This document shows, one piece after another, positions 35,960 to 45,727 of a stretch of DNA of 50,150 bases. Numbering within the stretch: position 1 is the stretch's first letter; every line of letters starts with the position of its first letter. The notes under the pieces are model-generated. The model was not told where the DNA came from. It saw only the letters and a program-made list of their open reading frames with translations, and made no database searches. The stretch is from the NCBI GenBank assembly GCA_902518075.1, contig CABYEX010000007.1, forward strand, positions 1 to 50,150. The letters are read 5' to 3'. The stretch comes from Halieaceae bacterium. GTDB taxonomy: Bacteria > Pseudomonadota > Gammaproteobacteria > Pseudomonadales > Halieaceae. A program made the translations under genes and the position numbers.

Positions 35960-38110
35960 GTGAATGTAGTGAAGAAAACTTTCCAGTACGGTGACCATGA
36001 AGTCACACTGGAGACAGGCCGCATTGCGCGACAGGCGACAGGCTCGGTCATGGTAACCATGGGCAGCACCAGCGTACTGTGTACCGTTGTTGCTGAACAA
36101 AAAGCTAAGGCAGGACAGGCGTTCTTTCCACTGTCCGTGCATTACATCGAGAAAACTTACTCGGTCGGTAAAATCCCGGGCGGTTTCTTTAAGCGCGAAG
36201 CGCGGCCCAGTGAGAAAGAGACGCTGACTTCGCGACTGATTGACCGACCCATTCGTCCCCTGTTCGAAGACGGCTTCATGAATGAGGTGCAGGTGGTCTG
36301 TACTGTGATGTCGGCAGATAAAGATACCGACCCAGATATTCCCGCGATGATCGGCACCTCTGCGGCGTTAGCCCTGTCCGGCTGTCCGTTTAATGGTCCT
36401 ATCGGTGGTGCCCGTGTTGGTTTCACAGAAGCCAGCGGCTACATCCTGAACCCGGGCTATGCGGCGTTGGCAGATAGCGAGCTCGACATGGTGGTTGCCG
36501 GTACCAAAGACGCCGTGCTGATGGTGGAGTCTCAAGCCAAGGAGCTGACCGAAGATCAGATGCTGGGTGCGGTGCTGTATGCGCATCAGGAAATGCAGAC
36601 GGTGATCAACGCAATCATCGAGCTGGTCAGCGAAGCGGGTAAGCCCCGTTGGGACTGGCAAGCGCCGGAAGCCGACGCAGAATTGGTGGCAGCGGTCGCA
36701 GCTGCCGCCTCAGGCCCGCTCGGCGAGGCATACCGCATCACCGAGAAGACCGCGCGCTACGAGCGTGTTGGACAGGTCAAGGATGAGGTCGTCGCTCTAT
36801 TGGCGACTGAGGATGGTCCTGCGGAAGACGACATCAAGGATATTTTTAAGGGCCTAGAGAAGCAGATTGTTCGGGGTCGTATCCTGGCAGGTGAGCCGCG
36901 TATCGACGGGCGGGATAACCGCACCGTTCGTGCGATTGCCTGCGAAGTGGATATCTTGTCCAAAGCGCACGGCTCGGCGCTGTTCACCCGGGGTGAAACC
37001 CAGGCGATTGGCGCTGTGACGCTAGGTTCAACCCGGGATGCCCAGATCATTGACGCGCTGGAAGGCGAGCGTCGGGATCCTTTTATGCTCCACTACAACT
37101 TCCCACCCTACTCGGTGGGTGAAGCGGGACGCATTGGCTTTACGGGCCGACGAGAGATCGGTCACGGCCGACTCGCACGTCGCGGTCTGGCGGCCGTATT
37201 GCCAGGTGAAGAGGAATTCCCTTACACGGTTCGAGTGGTGTCGGAAATCACGGAATCTAACGGTTCCAGCTCCATGGCATCGGTGTGTGTGGGTTCACTT
37301 TCCATGATGGCGGCAGGCGTACCCTTGTCTGCCCCGGTGGCTGGTATTGCAATGGGTCTGGTGAAGGAAGGCAACCAGTTCGCGGTGCTTACCGACATTC
37401 TAGGCGACGAGGATCACCTCGGTGATATGGACTTCAAGGTAGCGGGCACTGCCAAAGGTGTGACCGCGCTGCAGATGGATATCAAGATTGAAGGGATCAA
37501 CGAAGAAATCATGGAGCGCGCCCTCGAGCAGGCTTTGGAAGCGCGCCTGCACATTCTTGGACAGATGAACGCAGTGCTGGATGCGCCGCGTGAGATTACC
37601 TCTGAGAATGCGCCCAGTATGACAACGCTGAAGGTGGATCAGGACAAGATTCGAGACATCATCGGTAAGGGTGGTGCGACGATTCGCCAGATTACGGAAG
37701 AATCCGGCGCCACCGTTGATATCGATGATGACGGCACGGTGAAGGTCTTTGGTCAGAATGCGGCCGCACGGGACGCCGCCATCGAGATGATTCAGGCCAT
37801 TACCGCTGAGGCCGAGGTGGGTGAGATCTACACTGGCAAAGTCGCACGCATTGTCGACTTCGGTGCCTTTGTCACGATCCTGCCCGGCAAGGATGGTCTG
37901 GTACATATCTCACAGATCGCCGAAGAACGTGTTGAGAACGTCACCGATTACCTTTCCGAAGGTCAGGAAGTGCAGGTGAAGGTGCTGGACGTAGATCAAC
38001 GAGGCCGCATCAAGCTGTCCATGCGTGAGGTAGCAGCCGATGCAGCTGATGCCACAGCGGATTCAGTAGATGCTGCTGAGCCCGAGGAAGAGTCGCTGAC
38101 TCAGGAGTAA
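35960..38110 (+). CDS. pnp: Polyribonucleotide nucleotidyltransferase (PNPase)
   Basis: PNPase is a trimeric 3'-5' phosphorolytic exoribonuclease of the RNA degradosome. The 716-residue protein has two RNase PH-like domains, the first containing the FFRREGRPSE-like [11 protein letters not shown] and the second GYNFPPYS-like [12 protein letters not shown], then a KH domain ([12 protein letters not shown], about 570-580) and an S1 domain (about 622-692, [22 protein letters not shown]). The acidic tail is short. The start is GTG at 35960, seven bases after TTGGAGA. It closes the tRNA-fMet-to-pnp operon. Confidence 0.97.
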   Translation: MNVVKKTFQYGDHEVTLETGRIARQATGSVMVTMGSTSVLCTVVAEQKAKAGQAFFPLSVHYIEKTYSVGKIPGGFFKREARPSEKETLTSRLIDRPIRPLFEDGFMNEVQVVCTVMSADKDTDPDIPAMIGTSAALALSGCPFNGPIGGARVGFTEASGYILNPGYAALADSELDMVVAGTKDAVLMVESQAKELTEDQMLGAVLYAHQEMQTVINAIIELVSEAGKPRWDWQAPEADAELVAAVAAAASGPLGEAYRITEKTARYERVGQVKDEVVALLATEDGPAEDDIKDIFKGLEKQIVRGRILAGEPRIDGRDNRTVRAIACEVDILSKAHGSALFTRGETQAIGAVTLGSTRDAQIIDALEGERRDPFMLHYNFPPYSVGEAGRIGFTGRREIGHGRLARRGLAAVLPGEEEFPYTVRVVSEITESNGSSSMASVCVGSLSMMAAGVPLSAPVAGIAMGLVKEGNQFAVLTDILGDEDHLGDMDFKVAGTAKGVTALQMDIKIEGINEEIMERALEQALEARLHILGQMNAVLDAPREITSENAPSMTTLKVDQDKIRDIIGKGGATIRQITEESGATVDIDDDGTVKVFGQNAAARDAAIEMIQAITAEAEVGEIYTGKVARIVDFGAFVTILPGKDGLVHISQIAEERVENVTDYLSEGQEVQVKVLDVDQRGRIKLSMREVAADAADATADSVDAAEPEEESLTQE

Positions 38111-38153
38111 GAGCCTTCGCATTGCGCAACGCTATCGTTAGCGTCGTCAAAAG

Positions 38154-38183
38154 AAAAAACCGCGGTCTGTACCGCGGTTTTTT
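38154..38183 (+). terminator. Intrinsic terminator after pnp
   Basis: A 13-bp perfect stem, AAAAAACCGCGGT against ACCGCGGTTTTTT, encloses the loop CTGT. It begins 43 bases after the pnp stop. The A-run and T-run make it functional in both directions, so it can also stop transcription arriving from the convergent amidohydrolase gene. Confidence 0.9.
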
Positions 38184-38310
38184 GCTGCTCCAGCTAGTGT
38201 CACCCTGCGGTCATCCTATGGATAGTTGAAGGGATGTCCTGTGTTCCTTAATTCTCTAAAGCACCATCCCGAGAGCGTGACGGCAGGATCGAAAAGGCTG
38301 GCGAGCTTTA

Positions 38311-40008
38311 TCAGGGGTGGCTAGCCTCTCCCCGCTGATAGACCACCTCGCCGCCAACTATTGTCATTAGGACTTCCGAATTCAGGATTTCCGCCTCGGG
38401 GACGGTAATTAGATCCTGGTTGAGAACAGTCAGGTCGGCCAACTTCCCGACTTCGATTGAGCCCTTATCCTGTTCTTCAAACGCTGCATAGGCGGCGGCC
38501 AGAGTCATAGCGTGCAGCGCCTCCATGCGCGTGAGTCTCTGTGCCGGTTCAAAGCCTGTTTGTGGTGTGCCCCTGAGTGTTTTTCTAGTGACAGCAGCAT
38601 AAAAATTTGCGATCGGATCGACAGGTTCCACTGGCGCATCGGTACCGGATGCCACTATCACCCCTGCGTTGAGCAGGTCACGCCAGATATAGGCGCCTTG
38701 CGCAATGCGGAAAGGGCCTAAGCGGTCAATGGCCCAGGGCCGGTCGGAGCTGAGATGGATCGGTTGTATAGACGCAATCGCCCCTTGCTCGGCAAAAAGG
38801 GACGCATCACCGAGGCGCAGGTGCTGGGCGTGTTCAATACGGAAGCGATGGTCACTGTTTTTTGCGGTAAACGGTGCGAACACAGCCAGCACCTCAGAGT
38901 TGGCGCGGTCGCCTATGGCGTGGACGTTGATCTGCCAGCTGTCCTCTCGCGAGTCACGAATGAGCGCTGTGAGCGCATCCAGATCATAGGTCAGCACACC
39001 CGAGGTATTGGGTGCATCGGTATAGGGGGCGTGGAGCCACGCTGTGCGTGAACCCAGTGCTCCATCCACTTGAACCTTGATGGAGCGCACTGTCAGCCTC
39101 GCGTTTCCGGCATTGATCACTGGACCTCGTGCAAGCCACTCGGTTAACGCACCCTCATCGGAGCCATACACCATGGAGTAGAGGCGCATATCCAGATCCC
39201 CACGACGCGCCATGGCCCACTGTGCTTCGAGGTCGACTTGCGATGCCCCCGCATCGTGTGCAGTGGTGATGCCCTCGCTGAGGAGATGTTGTTGCGCCAA
39301 CTCGACAAGCTCTTCCGCCGTTTGAAGATCGTAGGTTTGTAGCGGAGCGGCAAGATCGACGGCTGTCTCATGGAGAAGGCCAGTGGGTTGCTCATCGGAC
39401 ACAACAATCACGCCACCCTTTGGAGCGATCGTATTAGCGTCGATGCCCAGTTGCGCCATGGCGCGTTGATTGAGGAGTACTGAGTGGCCGTTAGCGTGTT
39501 CAAGCACCACCGGGTGGTTGGGGACAGCCTCAGATAGCGCATGGTGTGTGGGGAAGCCTTCGACATGACCGGCAGGCGGATTCAGCCATTTGCTTTGGTG
39601 CCAGCCACGGCCCTTTACTGCGACGCCCGCTCGGAGCTTGCTTGCTCTGGCAGCAACGCGATCAATGAGTTCGGCGAAACTGCTGGCGCCGGTGAGATCC
39701 ACCGAACGTTGCGCGGCCCCGATGCCAGCAACATGCAAGTGAGCATCAATGAACCCGGAATAAGCCGTCGCGTCCTCAAGCTCGATCACGCGCGTATTGC
39801 GGTCGCGCAACGCAAGAGCGTCGCTGCTATCACCTACAAAGATGAATCGACCGTCACGTATCGCAACACCACTGACCTTCGGTTGAGTGGGGTTCATCGT
39901 ATATAGATCACCTACGACGACGACACTAGGTGGGGGTGCGGCGTGTTGGCAGGCCGTCATCATCATGGCCAATATGAAGGAACCCGTGCGCTTTATTTGC
40001 AGAGACAT
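38311..40008 (-). CDS. Lipoprotein amidohydrolase (Amidohydro_3, YtcJ-like)
   Basis: A 565-residue member of the metal-dependent amidohydrolase superfamily. The N-terminus is a lipoprotein signal with MMMTAC and lipidated Cys20, so the enzyme is exported and membrane-anchored. The metal-binding HxH is His90/His92 in FIDAHLHVAG; EHANGHSVLLN, the later HAIGDRANSEV segment and a C-terminal ASGTDAPVEPVDP complete the family pattern. Close relatives hydrolyse N-substituted formamides or imide/cyclic amides; the substrate here is unknown. The gene lies just downstream of a TonB receptor on the same strand, which may import the same compound or its product. Confidence 0.85.
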   Translation of the reverse strand: MSLQIKRTGSFILAMMMTACQHAAPPPSVVVVGDLYTMNPTQPKVSGVAIRDGRFIFVGDSSDALALRDRNTRVIELEDATAYSGFIDAHLHVAGIGAAQRSVDLTGASSFAELIDRVAARASKLRAGVAVKGRGWHQSKWLNPPAGHVEGFPTHHALSEAVPNHPVVLEHANGHSVLLNQRAMAQLGIDANTIAPKGGVIVVSDEQPTGLLHETAVDLAAPLQTYDLQTAEELVELAQQHLLSEGITTAHDAGASQVDLEAQWAMARRGDLDMRLYSMVYGSDEGALTEWLARGPVINAGNARLTVRSIKVQVDGALGSRTAWLHAPYTDAPNTSGVLTYDLDALTALIRDSREDSWQINVHAIGDRANSEVLAVFAPFTAKNSDHRFRIEHAQHLRLGDASLFAEQGAIASIQPIHLSSDRPWAIDRLGPFRIAQGAYIWRDLLNAGVIVASGTDAPVEPVDPIANFYAAVTRKTLRGTPQTGFEPAQRLTRMEALHAMTLAAAYAAFEEQDKGSIEVGKLADLTVLNQDLITVPEAEILNSEVLMTIVGGEVVYQRGEASHP

Positions 40009-40194
40009 ATCGCGGTGCCAACGTTAATTATGTTGAGTTGTGATGATCCTGCGGAAGACTACTACGGTGGCTCGGCAGGTGAATAGTGAGAGTGGCGGGT
40101 GATCTTGCGACATTCGGTTCATTGCCCTCGTGCCGCTAGTGGTCAGCCCGCTACTGAATCGACAATCCACGGTGTAGCAAACCCTTTTTTTTGC

Positions 40195-40226
40195 AAAAAA
40201 AAGCCCGAGTCAGTGATGACCTGGGC
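40195..40226 (-). terminator. Intrinsic terminator after the TonB receptor gene
   Basis: On the minus strand a stem of ten positions (one mismatch, one G:U) closes the loop TCAC: GCCCAGGTCA against TGACTCGGGC, followed by eight T. It lies about 78 bases after the receptor's stop codon and upstream of the amidohydrolase, so the two genes are probably separate transcripts. Confidence 0.7.
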
Positions 40227-40303
40227 ATAGATTTGGCCCTACAAATTATTCAGAGCCTTTTTGTGATGGAGCGCGCTAGGCGCGCCTACAAAGGTTGATT
40301 GGC

Positions 40304-42979
40304 TTAGAACGAGTACCGGCCCTGGACATACCAAGCACCGCCGTTAAAGCCAAATGGGCTGTCCTCTGGATACAGTTGTCCAAGACCACCGGGGTTGGGC
40401 GTCTCATCTGGATACTCATCGAACAGGTTCTCTACACCAGCAACCAGCTCCAGATTGTCCGTGAGTTGATAAGCGATTTGCGCATCCACGAGGATTGCTG
40501 CGTCGACTTCATACCCGTTACCGGTTGACGTCCAATCGCCGTAGTAATTGGCGCGCAGTAGAGTCGTCCACTTGTTCTGGGAGTGCGACCATGAGACGTT
40601 GCCTTTGATATTAGGTAGCAAGTCTTCCAGTGCTTCAATCCGGCCACCGCTGATGGGGTTGATGGTTCCCGCATCAGTTACTTCGGTCTTGTTGTAGTTG
40701 AAGGCTACCGTGACGGAAGAACTTCCACCCATTAGCTCAAAATTCATATTGCCAACAATATCCACACCCTCGGTGCTGGTGTCGAAACTGTTAGTGAAGA
40801 AACGGAACTGTGAGAGGTCATCCAGACCCAGAAACTCTTGTCGGTTGATGATGCCGCTTGCGTCCAGACCCGCAAGCGCATCGGACACGGATTCATAGTT
40901 ACTGCCGCCACCCGCGAAGTTAAGCGCCGCTAGGAAGTCGACATTGGCACCCAGTGCGATGCGGTCCTCCACATCTATCTCGTAATAGTCGATTGTCCAG
41001 TTCGAGTTGCCAATGTCGAAAGCAATACCGATTGAGAAGTTATCGGCTTCTTCCGGTCCCAGCTCGGGGCGGCCATTACCGAAGCTTTCTACGTAGTCTG
41101 CTGCAAGTTGTCCCGCTGCAGAGAACAGCGGCAGTGTGCCCTGATCAACCAATACGCCGGCCACGTTTTGAGTCGTGACATTGGTAATGCTTGCCTGACC
41201 CGCCGTAGGTGCGTGGAAGCCGGTTGAAATTGCAGCCCGGATTCTAAGGGCATCGGTCACGTGGACCAGTCCAGCCAGCTTGTAGTTGGTCGTGCTGTCA
41301 AAGTTACTAAATTCCTCATGACGAACCGCCGCTTGCAGAGTCAGCCTCTCAGTGACGTCCGCTTCTGCGTCGATGTAATAGGCGGTGTTGTCCTGTTCCG
41401 CAGATGTGTTGCGCGGGAAGCCCCCGAACCCGTTGGAACTGGAAGAGAACCCTTGTGAGGCGAGCGGCCCTAATATGTAAGACGCTTCGTCGCCCGCGAA
41501 AAGATCAAATTCCTCTTCCCTGTACTCGGCGCCTACCGCAATGTTGAGCTCTGATGCCAGGCCCATTTCAAATCCGTAGGAGAGGTCAAGATTGTAAACC
41601 GTTTCGGTTTGCTCTTGCCCGCCAGGGATAAAGTTGCGGGGGGTGTTGGGACCCAATGATGCATTGATTGTGTTGTTAATGAAGAAATCAGTTTTGTTGG
41701 ATCCGCGCTGAGCGCTGATGTCATAGTTGAGCCCGGAGCCCATTCCAATGGTTCCACGCAGACCGACCGCAATAGCCTGATCTTCATTGTCTCCGCCAAA
41801 CCGAGGTACAAATCCAGCAGGAATCGTCTCGATAAAGGAGAAGCAATTCGGGTCTGCGGTGACGGACGCGAGAAAATCTGGGTCAGGCGTGATGCCGCCT
41901 TGGCCTCCCAGCGGGATCCCATCGATACAGCTGTTACCGCCATCCATGTCGCCGACCAGCACCGACGGCACGCCGCCATCAGTCTTCAGTCCAGTCGCGG
42001 GATCTACCAGAGGACCCCTGTAAACGCCACCTCGCTGGCCGCTGGGGCCGCCTACGACGTTACGATAGAAGAAGCCGCCCGCAACGTTTCGCTCGGACTG
42101 GTTACCAAAGGCATAGAGCTCAGCGTTCTCGTTGATCTTAAAGGCGGCGTTGATAAAGATTTTGAAATCGTCATCAACATCAGGCTGGCCCCAGTACTGT
42201 GGTGCCTCATCAGTGTAGGTGTTGATCGCCTGAAAATCGGCAACCGGTGTGTAGCCATTGGCAACTTGATAGGCGACATCATTCCGCACTACTGATCGCA
42301 CGGTGCCGTCAACTTCACGCATCTCGCCGGTGATGTTTACGAATCCGCGGTCGCCAAGCGGCAAACCCAGGTTGGCGGCGATCATATAATTCTCGCCGTC
42401 GTCTTCAAAAGTAGATCCAGCTCGCGCCACAATCTCGAAGCCTTCCGAGTCGTCTCTCAAGATAAAGTTGAGTACGCCGGCGATCGCATCGGAGCCGTAT
42501 TGAGATGAGGCGCCATCGCGGAGCACTTCCACCTGCTTTAGCGCTAGGCCAGGGATCGACGCTAGGTCGACGCCCTGTGCTCCATCAGAGATACCGCCGC
42601 CAAGGAAAGAGATGATGGAGCCTCTGTGGCGCCGCTTGCCATTGACAAGCACGAGCACGTTATCCGGCGACAGTCCGCGTAGATTGGGCGGTCGTGAAAT
42701 CGTCGCGGCGTCACTGATCGGCTGAGTATTAATATCAAATGAGGGCACCTGCGTGCGCAGCATGTCCTGAATGTCGGTTGAGCCGTTGACGCGCATGTCG
42801 CTGCCGCTAATGACATCTACGGGTACCGGGGAATCCGCCGCCGATCTATCAGCAAGTCTGGTACCGGTGATAATGACCTCTTCGAGGTCGGCTTCTTGTG
42901 CAGTTGCGCCGTGTGCAGCGGTTACCGCAAGTGCAAGAACTGATGCACGCATTATGGGTCGTTTGGTTGATGACCTCAT
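40304..42979 (-). CDS. TonB-dependent outer-membrane receptor
   Basis: An 891-residue receptor with a signal peptide ending near ATAQ, a TonB-box-like LEEVIITGTR just after it, a plug domain (about 40-165, with VPVDVISGSDM, LVLVNGKRRHRG, QVEVLRDGASSQYGSDAIAGVLNFIL) and a 22-strand barrel ending in Phe (YVQGRYSF). Such proteins import siderophores, cobalamin, sugars or peptides using TonB energy. This one resembles the large CirA-like receptors abundant in marine gammaproteobacteria; ligand unknown. AGGAGA lies seven bases before the ATG. No TonB/ExbB genes are nearby. Confidence 0.92.
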   Translation of the reverse strand: MRSSTKRPIMRASVLALAVTAAHGATAQEADLEEVIITGTRLADRSAADSPVPVDVISGSDMRVNGSTDIQDMLRTQVPSFDINTQPISDAATISRPPNLRGLSPDNVLVLVNGKRRHRGSIISFLGGGISDGAQGVDLASIPGLALKQVEVLRDGASSQYGSDAIAGVLNFILRDDSEGFEIVARAGSTFEDDGENYMIAANLGLPLGDRGFVNITGEMREVDGTVRSVVRNDVAYQVANGYTPVADFQAINTYTDEAPQYWGQPDVDDDFKIFINAAFKINENAELYAFGNQSERNVAGGFFYRNVVGGPSGQRGGVYRGPLVDPATGLKTDGGVPSVLVGDMDGGNSCIDGIPLGGQGGITPDPDFLASVTADPNCFSFIETIPAGFVPRFGGDNEDQAIAVGLRGTIGMGSGLNYDISAQRGSNKTDFFINNTINASLGPNTPRNFIPGGQEQTETVYNLDLSYGFEMGLASELNIAVGAEYREEEFDLFAGDEASYILGPLASQGFSSSSNGFGGFPRNTSAEQDNTAYYIDAEADVTERLTLQAAVRHEEFSNFDSTTNYKLAGLVHVTDALRIRAAISTGFHAPTAGQASITNVTTQNVAGVLVDQGTLPLFSAAGQLAADYVESFGNGRPELGPEEADNFSIGIAFDIGNSNWTIDYYEIDVEDRIALGANVDFLAALNFAGGGSNYESVSDALAGLDASGIINRQEFLGLDDLSQFRFFTNSFDTSTEGVDIVGNMNFELMGGSSSVTVAFNYNKTEVTDAGTINPISGGRIEALEDLLPNIKGNVSWSHSQNKWTTLLRANYYGDWTSTGNGYEVDAAILVDAQIAYQLTDNLELVAGVENLFDEYPDETPNPGGLGQLYPEDSPFGFNGGAWYVQGRYSF

Positions 42980-43286
42980 TGTTGTCTCCTGTTAACGCTA
43001 TGTGGCTTCTTGAAACACAAACACTCAGACATCACTGTGGGTGATTTCCCCCAGATGCCCTTAACCTTAATGTTGAATTTTTTATGCGGTCAGGATTCAG
43101 CAAAAGCTGAGCGAACGAGATTATACGGCAAACTTACAAGACTTTTGTGTAGAAAATGCGCAGATGAGAGGTCTTGTCGACAAAAAAATAGGTGTGAGCT
43201 CCATTTTTTAACGACATGGCTTGAGAGCGGTTGCGGCTGAAGCTTGTGGCGCCGACACTAAATCGCGGAGGCTGTGTTGAAGGTAG
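42980..43286 (-). promoter_or_regulatory. Upstream region of the TonB receptor with a TATAAT -10
   Basis: This 307-base A/T-rich stretch has no gene. On the minus strand a consensus TATAAT occupies 43120-43125, predicting a start near 43113 and a leader of about 130 bases; the -35 position is weak, so an activator may be needed. The inverted repeat TCAGC-TTTT-GCTGA (43097-43110) lies right at the transcript start. Confidence 0.45.
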
Positions 43287-45218
43287 CTAGTCCGAAATGC
43301 GGCCAGCGATTAGTTCTTCTACCACCGTGGGATCTGCCAACGTCGAGGTGTCGCCGAGGGCGGTCAGTTCATTTTCAGCGATTTTTCTCAAGATGCGCCG
43401 CATGATCTTCCCAGATCGCGTCTTGGGCAACCCCGGTGCCCACTGAATCCGGTCTGGTTTGGCGATGGGTCCGATCTCCCGAACACAGAGCGCAACCAGT
43501 TCCTCGCGCAGTGACTCGCTGTCTTCTACGCCGGTCATGGGCGTGACATAGGCGTAGATGCCCTGACCTTTGATATCATGGGGGAAGCCCACCACTGCAG
43601 CTTCGGCAATGTCCTCATGGAGCACGAGTGCGCTTTCTACCTCGGCAGTCCCCATGCGATGGCCCGATACGTTGAGCACATCATCCACGCGACCCGTAAT
43701 TCGCAGGTAGCCGTCCTCATCTCGCAGCGCGCCGTCACCGGTGAAGTAGTAGCCGGGGTAGGTCGTAAAATAGGTTTCGATCATGCGTTGGTGATCGCCA
43801 TAGACGGTGCGAATTTGGGCGGGCCAGGATCGCTTGATCACCAGATATCCGGCACCGGCGCCCTCTATTTCTGCGCCATGCTCATCTAATAGAGCCGGCT
43901 CTACCCCGAAAAATGGGAAGCTGGCGAAGCCGGGCTTCAATGCATGCGCGCCGGGCAGCGGTGTGATCATTACGCCGCCGGTTTCGGTCTGCCACCAGGT
44001 ATCAACAATAGGGCATCGACCGTCGCCGACCACACGGTGGTACCACTCCCAGGCCTCTGGGTTAATGGGCTCCCCCACTGAGCCAATAATCCGCAGTGAA
44101 CTGCGGTCATGGCGCGTGACCAGTTCGTCGCCGAGACCATGCAAGGCGCGGATTGCGGTGGGCGCGGTGAAGAATAGATTCACCTCGTGTTTGGCAATCA
44201 CCTGCCAGAAGCGGTCACCCGCGGGATAAGTGGGGACGCCCTCAAACATTAGGGTCCGGGCGCCGATGGCGAGCGGACCGTAGACGATATAGGTGTGGCC
44301 AGTGATCCAGCCGATGTCAGCGGTGCACCAGTAGGTTTCACCCTTGCGATAGTCGAACACATACTTCATCGACATGGCCGCCTGAAGCAGGTAGCCGCCT
44401 GTCGTGTGCAGGACGCCTTTGGGTTTGCCCGTGGAGCCAGAGGTGTAGAGGATAAATAACGGGTCCTCGCTGTCCATCCACTCGGGCTCACAGTCATCAC
44501 TGACCGCTGCGGTGGCCTCGTGATACCAGACGTCCCGGCCGTCGACCCAGTCGGTCTCGCATCCTGTGCGTCTGACTACGAAGACGCTGTCAACGCAGTC
44601 GACTTGCGCCAGTGCCGCGTCGACGTTGTGTTTGAGCGGCACAGTTTTGCCGCCACGTAAGCCCTCATCGGCGGTGACCACCATGCGACATGATGCGTCA
44701 TTGATGCGATCTTTTAGTGCTTCGGGGGAGAAGCCGCCGAAGACGACCGAGTGGATGGCGCCGATACGCGCACAGGCTAGCATGGCGAACGCGGCTTCAG
44801 GAATCATCGGCATATAAATGCAGACACGATCGCCCTTGCCGACTCCCCGTGCTCTCAAGGCGTTCGCGAATCGACAAACCTGAATCTTGAGGTCTTGATA
44901 GGTAAACGACTGGCTGTCATCGGGGTCATCTCCTTCCCAGATAATCGCGGTGTCATGTGCGCGCTCTGGCAGATGCCGGTCAATGCAGTTCACCGAGACG
45001 TTCAGCTTGGCGTCGACAAACCAGCTAGCATCGCCTTTGGCGACGTCAGTGTCCGAAATCGTGCTCCAGGGCAAGTGCCAGTCGAGCAAATGGGCCTGCT
45101 CTGACCAAAATGTGTCGGGGTCATCCAGAGACTGGCGATACAGCTTGTGGTATCGCTCCGGCGTTACGTGCGCGTCGCTGAAGTGGTCAGGGATGGGATA
45201 GACAGCAGTGTCGGTCAT
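43287..45218 (-). CDS. acs: Acetyl-CoA synthetase
   Basis: Acs makes acetyl-CoA from acetate, ATP and CoA through acetyl-AMP. The 643-residue adenylate-forming enzyme has the P-loop-like [11 protein letters not shown] (258-268), the WWQTETGG segment of the acetate site, the [15 protein letters not shown] hinge region and the C-terminal RSGKIMRR with Lys604, the lysine that is acetylated to switch Acs off in other bacteria. Length is close to E. coli Acs (652). The ATG at 45218 is preferred; the frame runs on to 45296 without family similarity. It diverges from the symporter genes, a common acetate/carboxylate uptake arrangement. Confidence 0.94.
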   Translation of the reverse strand: MTDTAVYPIPDHFSDAHVTPERYHKLYRQSLDDPDTFWSEQAHLLDWHLPWSTISDTDVAKGDASWFVDAKLNVSVNCIDRHLPERAHDTAIIWEGDDPDDSQSFTYQDLKIQVCRFANALRARGVGKGDRVCIYMPMIPEAAFAMLACARIGAIHSVVFGGFSPEALKDRINDASCRMVVTADEGLRGGKTVPLKHNVDAALAQVDCVDSVFVVRRTGCETDWVDGRDVWYHEATAAVSDDCEPEWMDSEDPLFILYTSGSTGKPKGVLHTTGGYLLQAAMSMKYVFDYRKGETYWCTADIGWITGHTYIVYGPLAIGARTLMFEGVPTYPAGDRFWQVIAKHEVNLFFTAPTAIRALHGLGDELVTRHDRSSLRIIGSVGEPINPEAWEWYHRVVGDGRCPIVDTWWQTETGGVMITPLPGAHALKPGFASFPFFGVEPALLDEHGAEIEGAGAGYLVIKRSWPAQIRTVYGDHQRMIETYFTTYPGYYFTGDGALRDEDGYLRITGRVDDVLNVSGHRMGTAEVESALVLHEDIAEAAVVGFPHDIKGQGIYAYVTPMTGVEDSESLREELVALCVREIGPIAKPDRIQWAPGLPKTRSGKIMRRILRKIAENELTALGDTSTLADPTVVEELIAGRISD

Positions 45219-45454
45219 TGCCTGTTTTCCGGTTGGTGGGATCAATCGCGTGCGTCGAGAGAAACGGATGGTAAGTGCTGTTGTTTTTGACAACAAGCGG
45301 GCTACGGGTACGACAACGATTGATACACAGCTCAGGTGCGCGGGTGCCGCCGACCGCGAGTCACCTGTATTGCCCTCGGAGCGGATGTTGACTCAATGCG
45401 GAGCGCGGCATGATGATGCGATTCAGCTTAACGCCTCTGCCCGGAGACTGCATC

Positions 45455-45727
45455 ATGGAGTCAAACGACGTTACCGCTCGCCAAATTTATTGGCGTGAAA
45501 ATCGGCGCTGGATGTTGATACTGGGTACGATTTGGTTTGTAGTCAGTCTGGGCTGCGGCATAGTGTGGGTTGAGCCCCTCAATCAGATTCAAGTCGGTGG
45601 ATTCAAGCTCGGCTTCTGGTTCGCGCAGCAGGGCGCCATCTACACCTTCATCGTACTGATCTTTGTCTACGCGCTTGCCATGGCGCGCCTTGAGAAGCGT
45701 CTCGGGTTCGAGGAGCCTGAGGCATGA
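45455..45727 (+). CDS. DUF4212 protein, sodium/substrate symporter small subunit
   Basis: A 90-residue inner-membrane protein with two helices (about 19-39 and 55-77). The family hallmarks YWRENRRWML, EPLNQIQVGGF and LGFWFAQQGAIYTFIVLIFVYA are clear. Such small subunits are always encoded before a large sodium:solute symporter subunit. The ATG at 45455 has GGAGA seven bases upstream; the frame extends to 45410 without support. Its stop overlaps the next start (ATGA). Confidence 0.88.
   Translation: MESNDVTARQIYWRENRRWMLILGTIWFVVSLGCGIVWVEPLNQIQVGGFKLGFWFAQQGAIYTFIVLIFVYALAMARLEKRLGFEEPEA

Noticed and set aside
43010..43240. Plus-strand 76-codon open frame upstream of the TonB receptor gene
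   Set aside because: Lies in the A/T-rich promoter region, lacks a ribosome binding site and any domain.
45387..45420. TTGACT with GATGAT as a promoter for the symporter genes
   Set aside because: The -10 is poor and spacing is 18; too weak to list as a feature.
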